Shown: positions 1 through 7,913 of the stretch, piece by piece
Layout: the number at the start of each line of letters is the position of its first letter
How positions within the stretch are numbered: position 1 is the first letter of the stretch
Assembly (NCBI RefSeq): GCF_014695585.1
Contig: NZ_JACJON010000075.1
Location: 62,001-126,000, forward strand
Reading direction: 5' to 3'
Source of the DNA: Microcoleus sp. FACHB-831
GTDB lineage: Bacteria; Cyanobacteriota; Cyanobacteriia; Cyanobacteriales; FACHB-T130
Length of the DNA: 64,000 bases
Program-made: the position numbers and the translations under genes
The notes under the pieces: model-generated
Told to the model about the DNA's origin: nothing
The model's input: only the letters and a program-made list of their open reading frames with translations
Databases searched by the model: none

Positions 1-209
1 GGGAAGGAATAGAGTTATTCCTGGAGCCGGGACGGGAGATTTTGGTAGCTGAAAATGGGAAAGAGGTGGGAGAACACCTCCGCCAACTGACGCCTGAAAA
101 AGCCCGTGCTATAGGTGACGCTGCCCTCAAGCGGGTTTTAGCTTCACATACTTACGCCCACCGCGCCGTCCAACTTGAAGCTTTACTCGCTGGAAAATTG
201 AAGTGCTAA
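1..209 (+). CDS. CgeB-like glycosyltransferase, C-terminal fragment (5' end outside window)
   Basis: An open frame enters from the left edge and ends at TAA 207-209, giving about 68 residues. The segment reads EGIELFLEPGREIL, then VAENG and a helix-rich tail ending in RVLASHTYAHRAVQLEALL. This is the pattern of the C-terminal end of CgeB-type (Glyco_trans_1_2) glycosyltransferases, which act on sugar nucleotides in the cytoplasm. The tail matches the tail of the next gene (RVLAxHTxxHRAxQLE), so the two were tandem paralogues. The substrate cannot be told. Only the end of the protein is visible, so the family call rests on the paralogue's N-terminus and this tail. Confidence 0.6.
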   Translation, partial: EGIELFLEPGREILVAENGKEVGEHLRQLTPEKARAIGDAALKRVLASHTYAHRAVQLEALLAGKLKC

Positions 210-364
210 GCTCAATCTCTCATTTGCTCTTCCTACTTGCTCTAAACGGGGCAGTTTAAATTTTTAGGGCAAAGTGGAAGATGGCAAAATCAATTGTAGG
301 CAATCGGTAATTTTGCTTTGTCCGATATGTTAACCACAAAACTAATTGCCAATTACCAATATTG

Positions 365-775
365 ATGAAACTTGTCATCTTGGGATTAGCAATCACTTCC
401 TCTTGGGGAAATGAACGCGCTACCAGCTACAGGGGGTTGGTGCGCGAATTGGTGACTCTTGGGCATGATGTTCTGTTTGTTGAGCGAGATGTGCTTTGGT
501 ACGCGGCAAATCGCGACTTACCCAGTCGTCCTTACGGTCGTACTAAGCTTTATTTAAGTCTTAATCAGCTAAAAGACAGGTTTGCTTCTGATATCGGTGA
601 TGCCGATTTTGTGAGGGGTGGATCTTATGTGCCCAGCGGCGTGGCGTTGGGTGAGTGGGCGATCGCAGCTTTTCCTCGTGCCCGCGTGTTGGCAGAACAT
701 ACAGCTTCCCACCGCGCCGCACAATTGGAAGACTACGTGTTTGAAGTACTAAAGTGGCGATCGCAGCAATCTTAG
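365..775 (+). pseudogene. Internally deleted CgeB-like glycosyltransferase remnant
   Basis: This is a 136-residue reading frame from ATG 365; a TTG lies one codon upstream. Residues 1-97 are a full glycosyltransferase N-terminus (MKLVILGLAITSSWGN, then RATSYRGLVRELV and FVERDVLWYAANRDLP). From about residue 103 it jumps directly to the family's C-terminal tail (RVLAEHTASHRAAQLEDYV), which resembles the tail of the preceding gene. Family members are several hundred residues long, so the central catalytic part is missing although the frame stays open. The junction lies at or next to a HIP1 octamer at 659-666. It is probably non-functional as a transferase, but a stable small protein cannot be excluded. 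Confidence 0.65.
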
Positions 776-1143
776 ATTTTAGAGATTAAATTTTAGTTTT
801 TTCTCAATAAAAAATCCCTCTGTCGTATCATTATTGCTAAATGATAAATCTGGAAAGATCAGTGTTTTTACATAGGTGAAAACATTCATCGATCTATCTT
901 TAGGGCTACTAAAGTAGCTTCATGTTTGTTTAAGGTTGAATAGGCCTAACTAACGCATCTACATTTCAATATTTAGTTGGTCAAATAACCTTGGGGCTTG
1001 GCAAGACTGCCTAATGCCGGATAGCTACAAATAACACGTAAAAATCCTTACGCAATAAGGAGTATCAAATTTGAGACATAATATAGTAATAATACTAGCC
1101 TGATTGTTCGAGCTGTTTAACCTTATCTTCATAATTCAGTTTC
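776..1143. other. Intergenic region upstream of the LOV kinase
   Basis: No gene was found in these 368 bases. An AT-rich stretch at 1076-1098 (ATAATATAGTAATAATACT) could hold a -10 element for the kinase that starts at 1144, but no convincing -35 is visible. There is no clear Shine-Dalgarno before 1144. Confidence 0.3.
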
Positions 1144-3507
1144 ATGGCAAACCAGCAAGCCAATTGTGGTGCGATCCAAAACCTCTCCCCAGAGTGGATG
1201 TATGACGGCGCTCTGGCAGCAACATGCTGCGGAGTTGTCATCGCCGATGCAAGCCAGCGGGGATATCCGATTATCTATTGCAATCCGGCTTTCGAGACGA
1301 TAACTGGCTATTCACAAAATGAGGTTATAGGGCGCAGTTGCCGATTTTTACAGGGCGCAGACACCGATAAAAATGCTTTGGAAAAGCTGCGTCAGGCGCT
1401 GGGTGAAAAGCGAGAATGTCAGGTAGTTATAAAGAATTACCGGAAAAATGGGGCTGTTTTCTGGAATGAGTTAACAATTTCTCCGCTGCGCGACACAACT
1501 GGTACGGTGACGCACTTTATCGGAGTCCAGAAGGATATCACCGAGCAGAAGGAGGCTCAAGAAGCACTGCGAGAAAGCGAGACGCGGCTGAGGCTGGCAC
1601 TAAACGCGGCGAATATGGGCGTTTGGGACTGGGATGTGCAAACTGGCAAGCTAAATTGGTCTGAGGAAGTCGAATCGCTCTTTGGTCTGGCGGCGGGTTC
1701 GTTTGAGGGCACATATGAGGCTTATCTCCAGCGCATTCCTTCTTCAGATTGCTACCGCGTGACTCAGGAAATAGTCTCTGTCATGCAGGCAAAAAACGAT
1801 TATCGTTTAGAACATCCTATTTTGCGTCCCGATGGGACGATTCGGTGGGTGCAAAGCAGGGGTGCGGTTTTGCGAGACGAAACCGGGAAAGCGATCAGGA
1901 TGACCGGGACAGTCATGGACATTACCGATCGCAAAGCGGCTGAGGAGGAGTTGCGACAGCAAGCGGAAAGAGAGCAGTTGACGGGAGCGATCGCCCAACG
2001 CATCCGCCAATCTCTTAACTTGGATGAAGTCCTCAACACTGCTGTGGCAGAAGTACGGGAATTTCTCAAGACTGACCGCGTAGTGCTTTATCGGTTTTAC
2101 CCCGACGGAAACGGGGTTGTGATCGTAGAATCGGCTGGCGATGGTGTGACGCCAATTCTGGGAAGTAATATAAAAGACCCCTGCTTTGGGGAAAAATACG
2201 TGCTTCCGTACCAACAAGGTAGAATTCGAGCGATTGAAGATATCTATAATGCAGGTATCAAGCAGTGCCACATCGATTTACTAGAGCGGTTTGGGGTAAA
2301 AGCAAACTTGGTAGTGCCAGTTCTGCAAGGACAAGACTTGTGGGGACTGTTGATTGCCCATGACTGCTCGAATCCAAGGAAATGGGAGCAATCGGAAGTA
2401 AAATTGCTGCAACAGTTGAGCGTGCAACTGGCGATCGCAATTCAACAATCCAGCCTAGTCGAACAACTTAGAACTGAACTCAAAGAACGCTTAATAGCAG
2501 AAAGGCACTTGCGCGAGTCAGAAAATTGCTTGAGGCAAAAAGCTACTGAACTAGAACAAGCACTATCCGAGCTGCGACAGACCCAAGCACAGCTAATCCA
2601 GATCGAAAAAATGTCCAGCCTGGGGCAGTTGGTTGCTGGTGTTGCCCACGAAATTAATAACCCAGTTTCCTTTATATATGGCAATCTGGAGTATGCCAAT
2701 CAGTATGTCCAAGATCTCCTCCAGCTATTGCAAGTCTATCGTGTCGCCTATCCCCAACCAGCGCCATCTGTTGTAGACGAAGCTGAAAAGATTGATTTAG
2801 ACTTCCTAATTCAAGATTTCCCCAAACTACTGACTTCTATGAAAATGGGAGCAGACCGCATCCGCGATCTAGTGCTGTCGTTGCGTAACTTCTCCCGCCA
2901 CGATCAAGCTGAGAAGAAGCCAGTTGATATTCATCAAGGCATTGATAACACTCTGTTGATTTTGCAACACCGATTGAAGGCAGAAGGAGAAAATCCCGCC
3001 ATTCAAATTGTTAAAGAATACGGTGATTTACCTCCAGTAGAGTGCTACCCTGGCCAACTTAACCAAGTATTTATGAATATCCTCAGCAATGCTATTGATG
3101 CTTTGGATGAGCCAAAAAACCAAGGAGGCGCACAGAAATACGCAATTCACAATCAAAAATCTAAAATCCCAAATCGGCAAATTAGGATTTGCACCGAACT
3201 TCAAGACCAAAATCGAGTGATAATTCGGATTGCAGACAATGGCTCCGGCATTCCGGAAACTGTCAAGGAAAGAATATTTGACCCTTTCTTTACAACTAAA
3301 CCTGTAGGAGAAGGTACGGGGCTGGGCTTGTCTATTAGTTACCAGGTTGTTGTCGATCGTCACGGCGGTCAGCTCAAGTGTTTATCAACACCGGGACAGG
3401 GTACAGAGTTTATTGTGGAAATTCCTCTAAAGCAAACGGCTGCTGTTGCGCCAATAGCCGCTTACTGTCGCCTACCCCTACAAGATAAGGCTCCGTGTGT
3501 GGCCTAG
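1144..3507 (+). CDS. LOV-PAS-GAF (bilin-type) sensor histidine kinase
   Basis: A 787-residue soluble histidine kinase with no receiver domain. Residues 20-142 form a LOV-type PAS domain: GRSCRFLQ carries the flavin-adduct cysteine (Cys66), followed by NYRKNG, FWNELTISP and FIGVQ, all typical flavin-contacting motifs. A PAS_3 domain follows (about 150-262). Residues 280-445 are a GAF domain of cyanobacteriochrome type, with DPCF (Cys347) and QCHIDLL (Cys375), the paired cysteines of the DXCF class, 28 residues apart. A coiled coil leads to the H-box GVAHEINNP (His502) and an ATPase domain with DNGSGIP and GTGLGLSI. The input is therefore probably blue light through flavin plus a bilin. A short insertion in the ATPase domain is encoded by a heptamer-like repeat. 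The partner regulator is unknown. Confidence 0.9.
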   Translation: MANQQANCGAIQNLSPEWMYDGALAATCCGVVIADASQRGYPIIYCNPAFETITGYSQNEVIGRSCRFLQGADTDKNALEKLRQALGEKRECQVVIKNYRKNGAVFWNELTISPLRDTTGTVTHFIGVQKDITEQKEAQEALRESETRLRLALNAANMGVWDWDVQTGKLNWSEEVESLFGLAAGSFEGTYEAYLQRIPSSDCYRVTQEIVSVMQAKNDYRLEHPILRPDGTIRWVQSRGAVLRDETGKAIRMTGTVMDITDRKAAEEELRQQAEREQLTGAIAQRIRQSLNLDEVLNTAVAEVREFLKTDRVVLYRFYPDGNGVVIVESAGDGVTPILGSNIKDPCFGEKYVLPYQQGRIRAIEDIYNAGIKQCHIDLLERFGVKANLVVPVLQGQDLWGLLIAHDCSNPRKWEQSEVKLLQQLSVQLAIAIQQSSLVEQLRTELKERLIAERHLRESENCLRQKATELEQALSELRQTQAQLIQIEKMSSLGQLVAGVAHEINNPVSFIYGNLEYANQYVQDLLQLLQVYRVAYPQPAPSVVDEAEKIDLDFLIQDFPKLLTSMKMGADRIRDLVLSLRNFSRHDQAEKKPVDIHQGIDNTLLILQHRLKAEGENPAIQIVKEYGDLPPVECYPGQLNQVFMNILSNAIDALDEPKNQGGAQKYAIHNQKSKIPNRQIRICTELQDQNRVIIRIADNGSGIPETVKERIFDPFFTTKPVGEGTGLGLSISYQVVVDRHGGQLKCLSTPGQGTEFIVEIPLKQTAAVAPIAAYCRLPLQDKAPCVA

Positions 3508-3534
3508 AAAGTTTACCGATTTTTAGATTTTTAA

Positions 3535-3550
3535 TTGGGAATATTCCCAA
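3535..3550. terminator. 16-bp perfect palindrome after the LOV kinase
   Basis: TTGGGAATATTCCCAA lies 28 bases after the kinase stop and is followed by AAAACA. It is a possible weak terminator or protein-binding site. The rest of 3508-3804 shows no gene, only a short direct repeat of ACAGCTTTTTG. Confidence 0.35.
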
Positions 3551-3804
3551 AAACACAACTCTTGTAGTAAGTCGTTGTAATTAGATGTTTGACATTTAAT
3601 TTGCCTATAGCCAATAGCTATCAGTGCAACAGCTTTTTGTGTTTTGCCTGACAGCTTTTTGATTTACTTATTAGGCGGAAAAATTAAAACCCGCAGAAGT
3701 TTGGAGAGCATGGTTTCAACTTAAACAGGTTGTATGTATGCTCGCGCGGTTAGGCTGCGGGTATATTTATGTTGTAACACAATGCGGCTAAAATAGCCAA
3801 ATTT

Positions 3805-4443
3805 TTACATAGCAAAAGGTTTGACAGCAAAATCGCCCAAAGTTACCGTGAAACTTTGCCGCTGCCCAGCCGCAGCAAAGTTAACGATGACTTCCGAGGC
3901 TACAGCAACACTCAGCATGACTAAATTGCGTGCTAGCGGGTAGTCGCAGACATCATCATTTGCTGGGGAGGGGACGCGATAGATTTCGTTCCAGATGATT
4001 TCGGCATAATCGCCACCTAGTCCAACGTGGAGACACGGGAGATTAGCATTAGCGCAGTAATCTTTAACTGCGCCACGCGCTACGCTGTTGTCGAAGGTAT
4101 CGATTACTAAGGCGCTACCTTCTAACATTTGGGCGGCGTTTGCAGGTGTAAGTTCTTTGGGACGCGCATCGAGGGAGACTCCCAAGGCGCGATAGAGGGT
4201 ATTGGTGAGGATTTTGGCTTTATAAGCGCCAACATCGGAACGATAGTAAGGTTGGGTGGAGAGGTTGCGTTCTTCGATGCGATCGCGGTCGATAACTCTC
4301 AGTTTGCCAAAGCCAGAACGTGCAAGATTTTCAGTAATATTAGCGCCTAAAGCTCCAGCACCGCAGACAGTTACGGGGAAATTTTTTAATTTCTCCATAA
4401 TTGTTGGTGTTCTTTGCAGTTGTTCGTGGAAGAAGATAGACAT
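3805..4443 (-). CDS. ThiF/E1-like adenylyltransferase family protein
   Basis: A 212-residue Rossmann-fold protein of the ThiF/MoeB/E1 superfamily, which adenylates the C-terminus of ubiquitin-like or sulfur-carrier proteins. Visible motifs are the nucleotide loop GAGALG (28-33), the acidic strand end VIDRDRIEERNL (about 50-61, with the ATP-binding D and the R-N pair), a conserved lysine around 75-77, and VIDTFDN (113-119). The zinc-binding CxxC pairs of MoeB/ThiF are absent, and it is shorter than those enzymes, so it is a minimal E1-like domain. It is the last gene of the minus-strand RNA-repair-like cluster, 68 bases after the 315-residue gene. No ubiquitin-like partner is evident nearby. 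No strong Shine-Dalgarno is visible; the ATG at 4443 fits the family N-terminus. Confidence 0.75.
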   Translation of the reverse strand: MSIFFHEQLQRTPTIMEKLKNFPVTVCGAGALGANITENLARSGFGKLRVIDRDRIEERNLSTQPYYRSDVGAYKAKILTNTLYRALGVSLDARPKELTPANAAQMLEGSALVIDTFDNSVARGAVKDYCANANLPCLHVGLGGDYAEIIWNEIYRVPSPANDDVCDYPLARNLVMLSVAVASEVIVNFAAAGQRQSFTVTLGDFAVKPFAM

Positions 4444-4483
4444 TTTAGGAATTGGGAATGCGAATTGGGAATTTTAGATTCAA

Positions 4484-4518
4484 TCCAAAATCCAAAATCT
4501 AAAATCTAAAATCAAAAG
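4484..4518. repeat. Heptamer short tandem repeat (TCYAAAA)n
   Basis: Four tandem heptamers (TCCAAAA twice, TCTAAAA twice) are followed by TCAAAAG. The fifth copy supplies the stop codon (4512-4514) of the minus-strand 315-residue gene. This is a cyanobacterial heptad short tandem repeat, seen again at 16133-16153 and in degenerate form inside two coding regions. Confidence 0.75.
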
Positions 4519-5459
4519 TCCCAGTAGCCTCGCGCTTCGATAACGCCGACGAGAGATTGCAAGTCAAAATCGCGATCGCGTCCGCTTAGACAGATGCCAG
4601 AACTAATGACTGTAAGATGTTTTTTGTCAATAGCAGATGTGTGACGTTCGCCTCTAGTGGTAGTCCATTCAATTTGCCAAAAGTCACCGCGATCGCGGAA
4701 TTCTTCTAGTTCGCCGCCACCCATTTGCAGCGCATTCCGCAAACGTTTTTCATCGCTGTTTTGTATCTTGAGATATTGAGCGCGATCGCGCCGTTCTTTT
4801 TGCTTGAGTTTTTGATTTTCCCGTAACTGTTTTTTGCGTTCTTGCTGCTGTTGCTGGCGTTGTATTCGAGCTTGATATACTGCCGTTTGTTGCAATGCCA
4901 AATCGTAGACTGTACGCATCTCTGGTGTCATTCCAGCAAAGCGCAATGTTTCTAATGGCGTTAGCTGGCGGAGATGTTCTCTGAGTTGTTGAGCTACTAT
5001 TGGATCGGCGCGGCGATCGAGTTCGTCAAACCACCAAGCACGACCATCAAAACGCGCGATCGCAGGCTCAAAAGGATCGCCTTCAGTTACCAAATATACC
5101 GGAAATGGTTTGGCGATACCGATGCGCTGCTGCATATCGGATTCGTTGACAGGGTAAGCGAGCCACGTTTGTCCTTCCAAAACATAGGCGAGCCGCAGGC
5201 GCACAGGCTTTAGCAGGCGCAGGTATTCTGCAACTTGGGGTAAGTTTGCCTCCTCCACGAGTTCTGCTGTTTTGGAGTTTTCCGGCTGGAAAATACCCCA
5301 GCCTTCAAAGTCTTGCGGTTTGGGGGTGAAGGTATAAACCATGCCCGCGACGGATGCCCGTACAGATCCGCCCCGCACGCAAGGAGCAAAAAATTGAGTA
5401 TTGCCTAGCTGGGATTCCTGGGCGGCAATTTGGTTGAGGAGATTGCGGATATCTGCCAC
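4512..5459 (-). CDS. Conserved hypothetical protein of the RNA-repair-like cluster
   Basis: I do not recognise a family for this 315-residue protein. It starts at GTG 5459, only 9 bases after the AAA+ gene, so the two are probably translated together. Residues 1-150 look like a compact mixed fold rich in aromatic and proline residues (GWGIFQP, YPVNESDM, FDGRAWWFDEL). Residues 200-235 form a very charged, glutamine-rich coiled coil (QARIQRQQQQQERKKQ onward), as expected for an extended or RNA-contacting segment. The C-terminus (FWQIEWTTTRGERHTSAI, then SSGICLSGRDRDFDLQSLV) looks like a small beta domain. Its fixed place between an AAA+ ATPase and an E1-like protein suggests an adaptor for one of them; this is inference only. 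Confidence 0.7.
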   Translation of the reverse strand: MADIRNLLNQIAAQESQLGNTQFFAPCVRGGSVRASVAGMVYTFTPKPQDFEGWGIFQPENSKTAELVEEANLPQVAEYLRLLKPVRLRLAYVLEGQTWLAYPVNESDMQQRIGIAKPFPVYLVTEGDPFEPAIARFDGRAWWFDELDRRADPIVAQQLREHLRQLTPLETLRFAGMTPEMRTVYDLALQQTAVYQARIQRQQQQQERKKQLRENQKLKQKERRDRAQYLKIQNSDEKRLRNALQMGGGELEEFRDRGDFWQIEWTTTRGERHTSAIDKKHLTVISSGICLSGRDRDFDLQSLVGVIEARGYWDF

Positions 5460-5468
5460 GATATTGCC

Positions 5469-6716
5469 CTAATTGTTTGATTCTGAGGAGTTGGGCGGTA
5501 ATAAGTCTGTAGTGGTACTGAGCATCTGCGATCGCAGGCTGGCAACTTGTTCAAGCATGAATTTCTCCATCGTACCCGCTTCCATTGCGTTCATCCAGCG
5601 AATTGTAGAGGAGACAAATAGCTCTTTCAGGTAAGCGAAAGAGAAGCCATCGGTTAATTCAGCAATCTGAGTTACAACCTCTCCAGACAAACGCATTGCT
5701 GGCTTTAAGCTATCGTTCCAAAATGTTATATAAGCCAAGCGTTCTGTCAAAGCTGGTAACTCGAAATGATACTTGCGATCGAAGCGGCTAGGTCTGTTAA
5801 GAATCGCCGGATCTAAACGTTCTGGATGGTTAGTTGTAGCCAGAGTTAAGATACCTTCGTTTGCAGCAAAACCATCAAGTTCATTGAGGAAGAAAGAACG
5901 ATTTTCTCCAGTTACCAGAGAATCTATATCTTCCAAAACTAGAATGCATGGCGCGGACTGGCGAGCGCGATCGAATACTTCGCGGATATTTGCGTTATCA
6001 ATAGCAGAGGAAGACTTGACGCTTTTGACATACAAGCAGTTTTGCTGCATTTTATTGATTAGCGCTTTAACCGCGTGGGTTTTGCCATTTCCAGGAGAAC
6101 CGATAAACATAATTCCGCGCTTCCAAGGTACGTCATAAGCTTTATAAGTCTCGCGGGAAGCAAAGAAGTTTGCTACATCATCTTGGATATCTTGTTTGAG
6201 GCGATCGCGCAGAACAAGGTTATCAAAAGTTGCACTTTTGATTGCCTTAGATAGTTCTTCACTTTTCTGCCAGTAACCATTTTCAAATACTAGAATCTCA
6301 TCATCTTCAATCTGACAGTACCACTCGCATACAGCAGCAAAAAATGATTCTGCAATTTCTTTAGTATCTGCGAGTATCCAGTAATATCGAGTAGTAGAGC
6401 AACCTTCTGGCCAAGTCATTAAGATTACCTCAAGCTTATTTCCTTGCCAAGCCACACGGAAATAGGCGTGTTCTGCATTAGCAGTTATTGATTTTTTCCA
6501 CGAGTTCCAGCTAGTTGAAATCTGGTTGTGGATATACGATTGAGGTTCAAGCGTACAAAAATTTTCTGCTGCATAGCCTTGGACATTGAACGACCACTCA
6601 CTACCTTCGATAATGGCTTTATCGGGATAAAGGGCGCTCAATCCTTGGCTGACATTGTAGGAAATAGCAGCCATAGGAAGCGAGAGCGATTTTGAAATTA
6701 ACTTGTTTATCTTCAT
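5469..6716 (-). CDS. AAA+ ATPase (first of two in the cluster)
   Basis: A 415-residue protein. The N-terminal about 160 residues are an unrecognised domain. Residues 165-375 are a classical AAA module: Walker A GSPGNGKT (206-213), Walker B LVLEDID (about 259-265), sensor-1 TTN (around 294-296), and the arginine-finger segment RPSRFDR (308-314). The arrangement resembles proteasomal/BCS1-like AAA proteins, which form ring-shaped unfoldases or remodelers driven by ATP. No membrane segment or protease domain is present. It lies directly upstream of the 315-residue gene (9-base gap) and 193 bases after the Nudix gene. The substrate is unknown; the context suggests remodeling of RNA-protein complexes. 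Confidence 0.85.
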   Translation of the reverse strand: MKINKLISKSLSLPMAAISYNVSQGLSALYPDKAIIEGSEWSFNVQGYAAENFCTLEPQSYIHNQISTSWNSWKKSITANAEHAYFRVAWQGNKLEVILMTWPEGCSTTRYYWILADTKEIAESFFAAVCEWYCQIEDDEILVFENGYWQKSEELSKAIKSATFDNLVLRDRLKQDIQDDVANFFASRETYKAYDVPWKRGIMFIGSPGNGKTHAVKALINKMQQNCLYVKSVKSSSAIDNANIREVFDRARQSAPCILVLEDIDSLVTGENRSFFLNELDGFAANEGILTLATTNHPERLDPAILNRPSRFDRKYHFELPALTERLAYITFWNDSLKPAMRLSGEVVTQIAELTDGFSFAYLKELFVSSTIRWMNAMEAGTMEKFMLEQVASLRSQMLSTTTDLLPPNSSESNN

Positions 6717-6815
6717 TAGATTTGTTCGGCAATTTTTTTACTAAAACTAGGAGCAATTTGCCTCAATTCCCCTTTAATAAATGCGTTTTGTGCAAGTTCA
6801 ATACTTCTCATATAA

Positions 6816-6838
6816 CCCCTCTCCTTGCAGGAGAGGGG
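6816..6838. repeat. Dispersed hairpin element (CCCCTCTCC/GGAGAGGGG)
   Basis: A perfect 9-bp inverted repeat, CCCCTCTCC and GGAGAGGGG around TTGCA, is followed by CAGGGGGTGAGG. This type of element is common in cyanobacterial intergenic DNA. It sits in the 193-base gap between the Nudix and AAA+ genes, so in the cluster transcript it would form a hairpin that could separate or stabilise the two halves. Confidence 0.6.
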
Positions 6839-6909
6839 CAGGGGGTGAGGTTGGTGGGAAGCTTGCGTAAATTTTGTCTACAAAACATTTGGGATAGATT
6901 CCTGATATC

Positions 6910-7350
6910 TCACCTAAAAATTCTGGACTCATCTTCCTTAAAATACTTATCTAACTCTGCAAGCAAAGGATTGATAGTCTTTTTTTGAATCGCATGTGGT
7001 GGCTTCCATTCCATCCATATAAAACTATCGTGTTCGCTGACTTGTATATTTACATCCTCTTTCAACCATCCCAAAAATATCACCACAGTCTTGTTAACTA
7101 TTTGATTCCCAAAGCGCGGGGACTGGGTTTGATAATTAGTAGTAAAACGAAATGTATTATCCAAGTCTAAATTGCTAGCTTGAATACCAGTTTCCTCATA
7201 TAGTTCGCGTAAAGCGCAACTCCACTCATCCTCGCCAAATTCCATGTGACCTTTTGGCAAGTCGTAGCGGTGGGGATGCTGCATCAATAGAAAGCTCAAT
7301 TGCGGCTTATTTCGCATCACTATTACACCGCAAGACTTTTTCTCTAGCAT
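6910..7350 (-). CDS. Nudix hydrolase
   Basis: A 146-residue Nudix-fold pyrophosphatase. The Nudix box GHMEFGEDEWSCALRELYEE continuing into TGI matches GX5EX7REUXEEXGU completely, including the metal-binding glutamates. The upstream YDLPKGHMEFGE context is like Ap4A/dNTP-type Nudix enzymes (PKG next to the box). It lies 14 bases after kptA in the same direction. In an RNA-repair context such an enzyme could remove adenylyl or ADP-ribose by-products: KptA makes ADP-ribose 1'',2''-cyclic phosphate, and the ligase makes adenylylated ends. That link is inference from position. Confidence 0.88.
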   Translation of the reverse strand: MLEKKSCGVIVMRNKPQLSFLLMQHPHRYDLPKGHMEFGEDEWSCALRELYEETGIQASNLDLDNTFRFTTNYQTQSPRFGNQIVNKTVVIFLGWLKEDVNIQVSEHDSFIWMEWKPPHAIQKKTINPLLAELDKYFKEDESRIFR

Positions 7351-7364
7351 AGCTATATATGAAA

Positions 7365-7913
7365 TTAGAGTTGATGTAAATACTCAGGGGGAACGTTATC
7401 CACTAGCCATACACCATTTTCAGAACAGTAAAACGTGTATCCGGCTTTGTGCATTGCAGCGGCATCTACAGCAAAAACAATGGGACGACCGTGCCTAGCG
7501 CCGACAGCTTTTGCTGTTGCTATGTCGGCTGATAGATGGACGTGGTGACGCGACATTTTGCACAAACCCTTGCTAAGAATTGCATCGACTGCTTTATGAC
7601 CCGTACCGTGATAAAGCACATCTAGGGGGACAGCAGGAGCTAATTGTAAATCTACTTCTACGCTGTGTCCTTGATTGGCGCGAATTAGACCTCCTGTTTC
7701 GTCGAATGAAAAGCGTTTTTTGTCGTTATTTGCGACAATTTCATTCAACTCGGCACGGTCGATAGGGAAGCGATCCTTTTTACAGGCGGCTAATAGTTCA
7801 TCTACAGAAATCCAGCCGCCTTCGCCAAGTTCTAGACCAATTTTATCGGGACGATGCCGAAGCACGTAGCTGAGATATTTGCTGATTTTAACTAGCCGAA
7901 ACTCGTTCATCAT
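7365..7913 (-). CDS. kptA: RNA 2'-phosphotransferase, Tpt1/KptA family
   Basis: A 182-residue full-length Tpt1/KptA enzyme. The family removes an internal 2'-phosphate from RNA using NAD+, releasing nicotinamide and ADP-ribose cyclic phosphate. The N-terminal half is a winged helix with the catalytic LRH pair (Arg19-His20), LELGEGGWISVDELL and KKRFSF (Arg67). The C-terminal ADP-ribosyl-transferase-like half shows LYHGTGHKAVDAIL, SRHHVHLSAD and GRPIVF. Its ATG overlaps the stop of the upstream AAA+ gene by four bases (7910-7913), which implies translational coupling. Because 2'-phosphates are made by particular ligases or arise from RNA damage, its place beside an RNA ligase supports a repair role. 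Confidence 0.93.
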   Translation of the reverse strand: MMNEFRLVKISKYLSYVLRHRPDKIGLELGEGGWISVDELLAACKKDRFPIDRAELNEIVANNDKKRFSFDETGGLIRANQGHSVEVDLQLAPAVPLDVLYHGTGHKAVDAILSKGLCKMSRHHVHLSADIATAKAVGARHGRPIVFAVDAAAMHKAGYTFYCSENGVWLVDNVPPEYLHQL

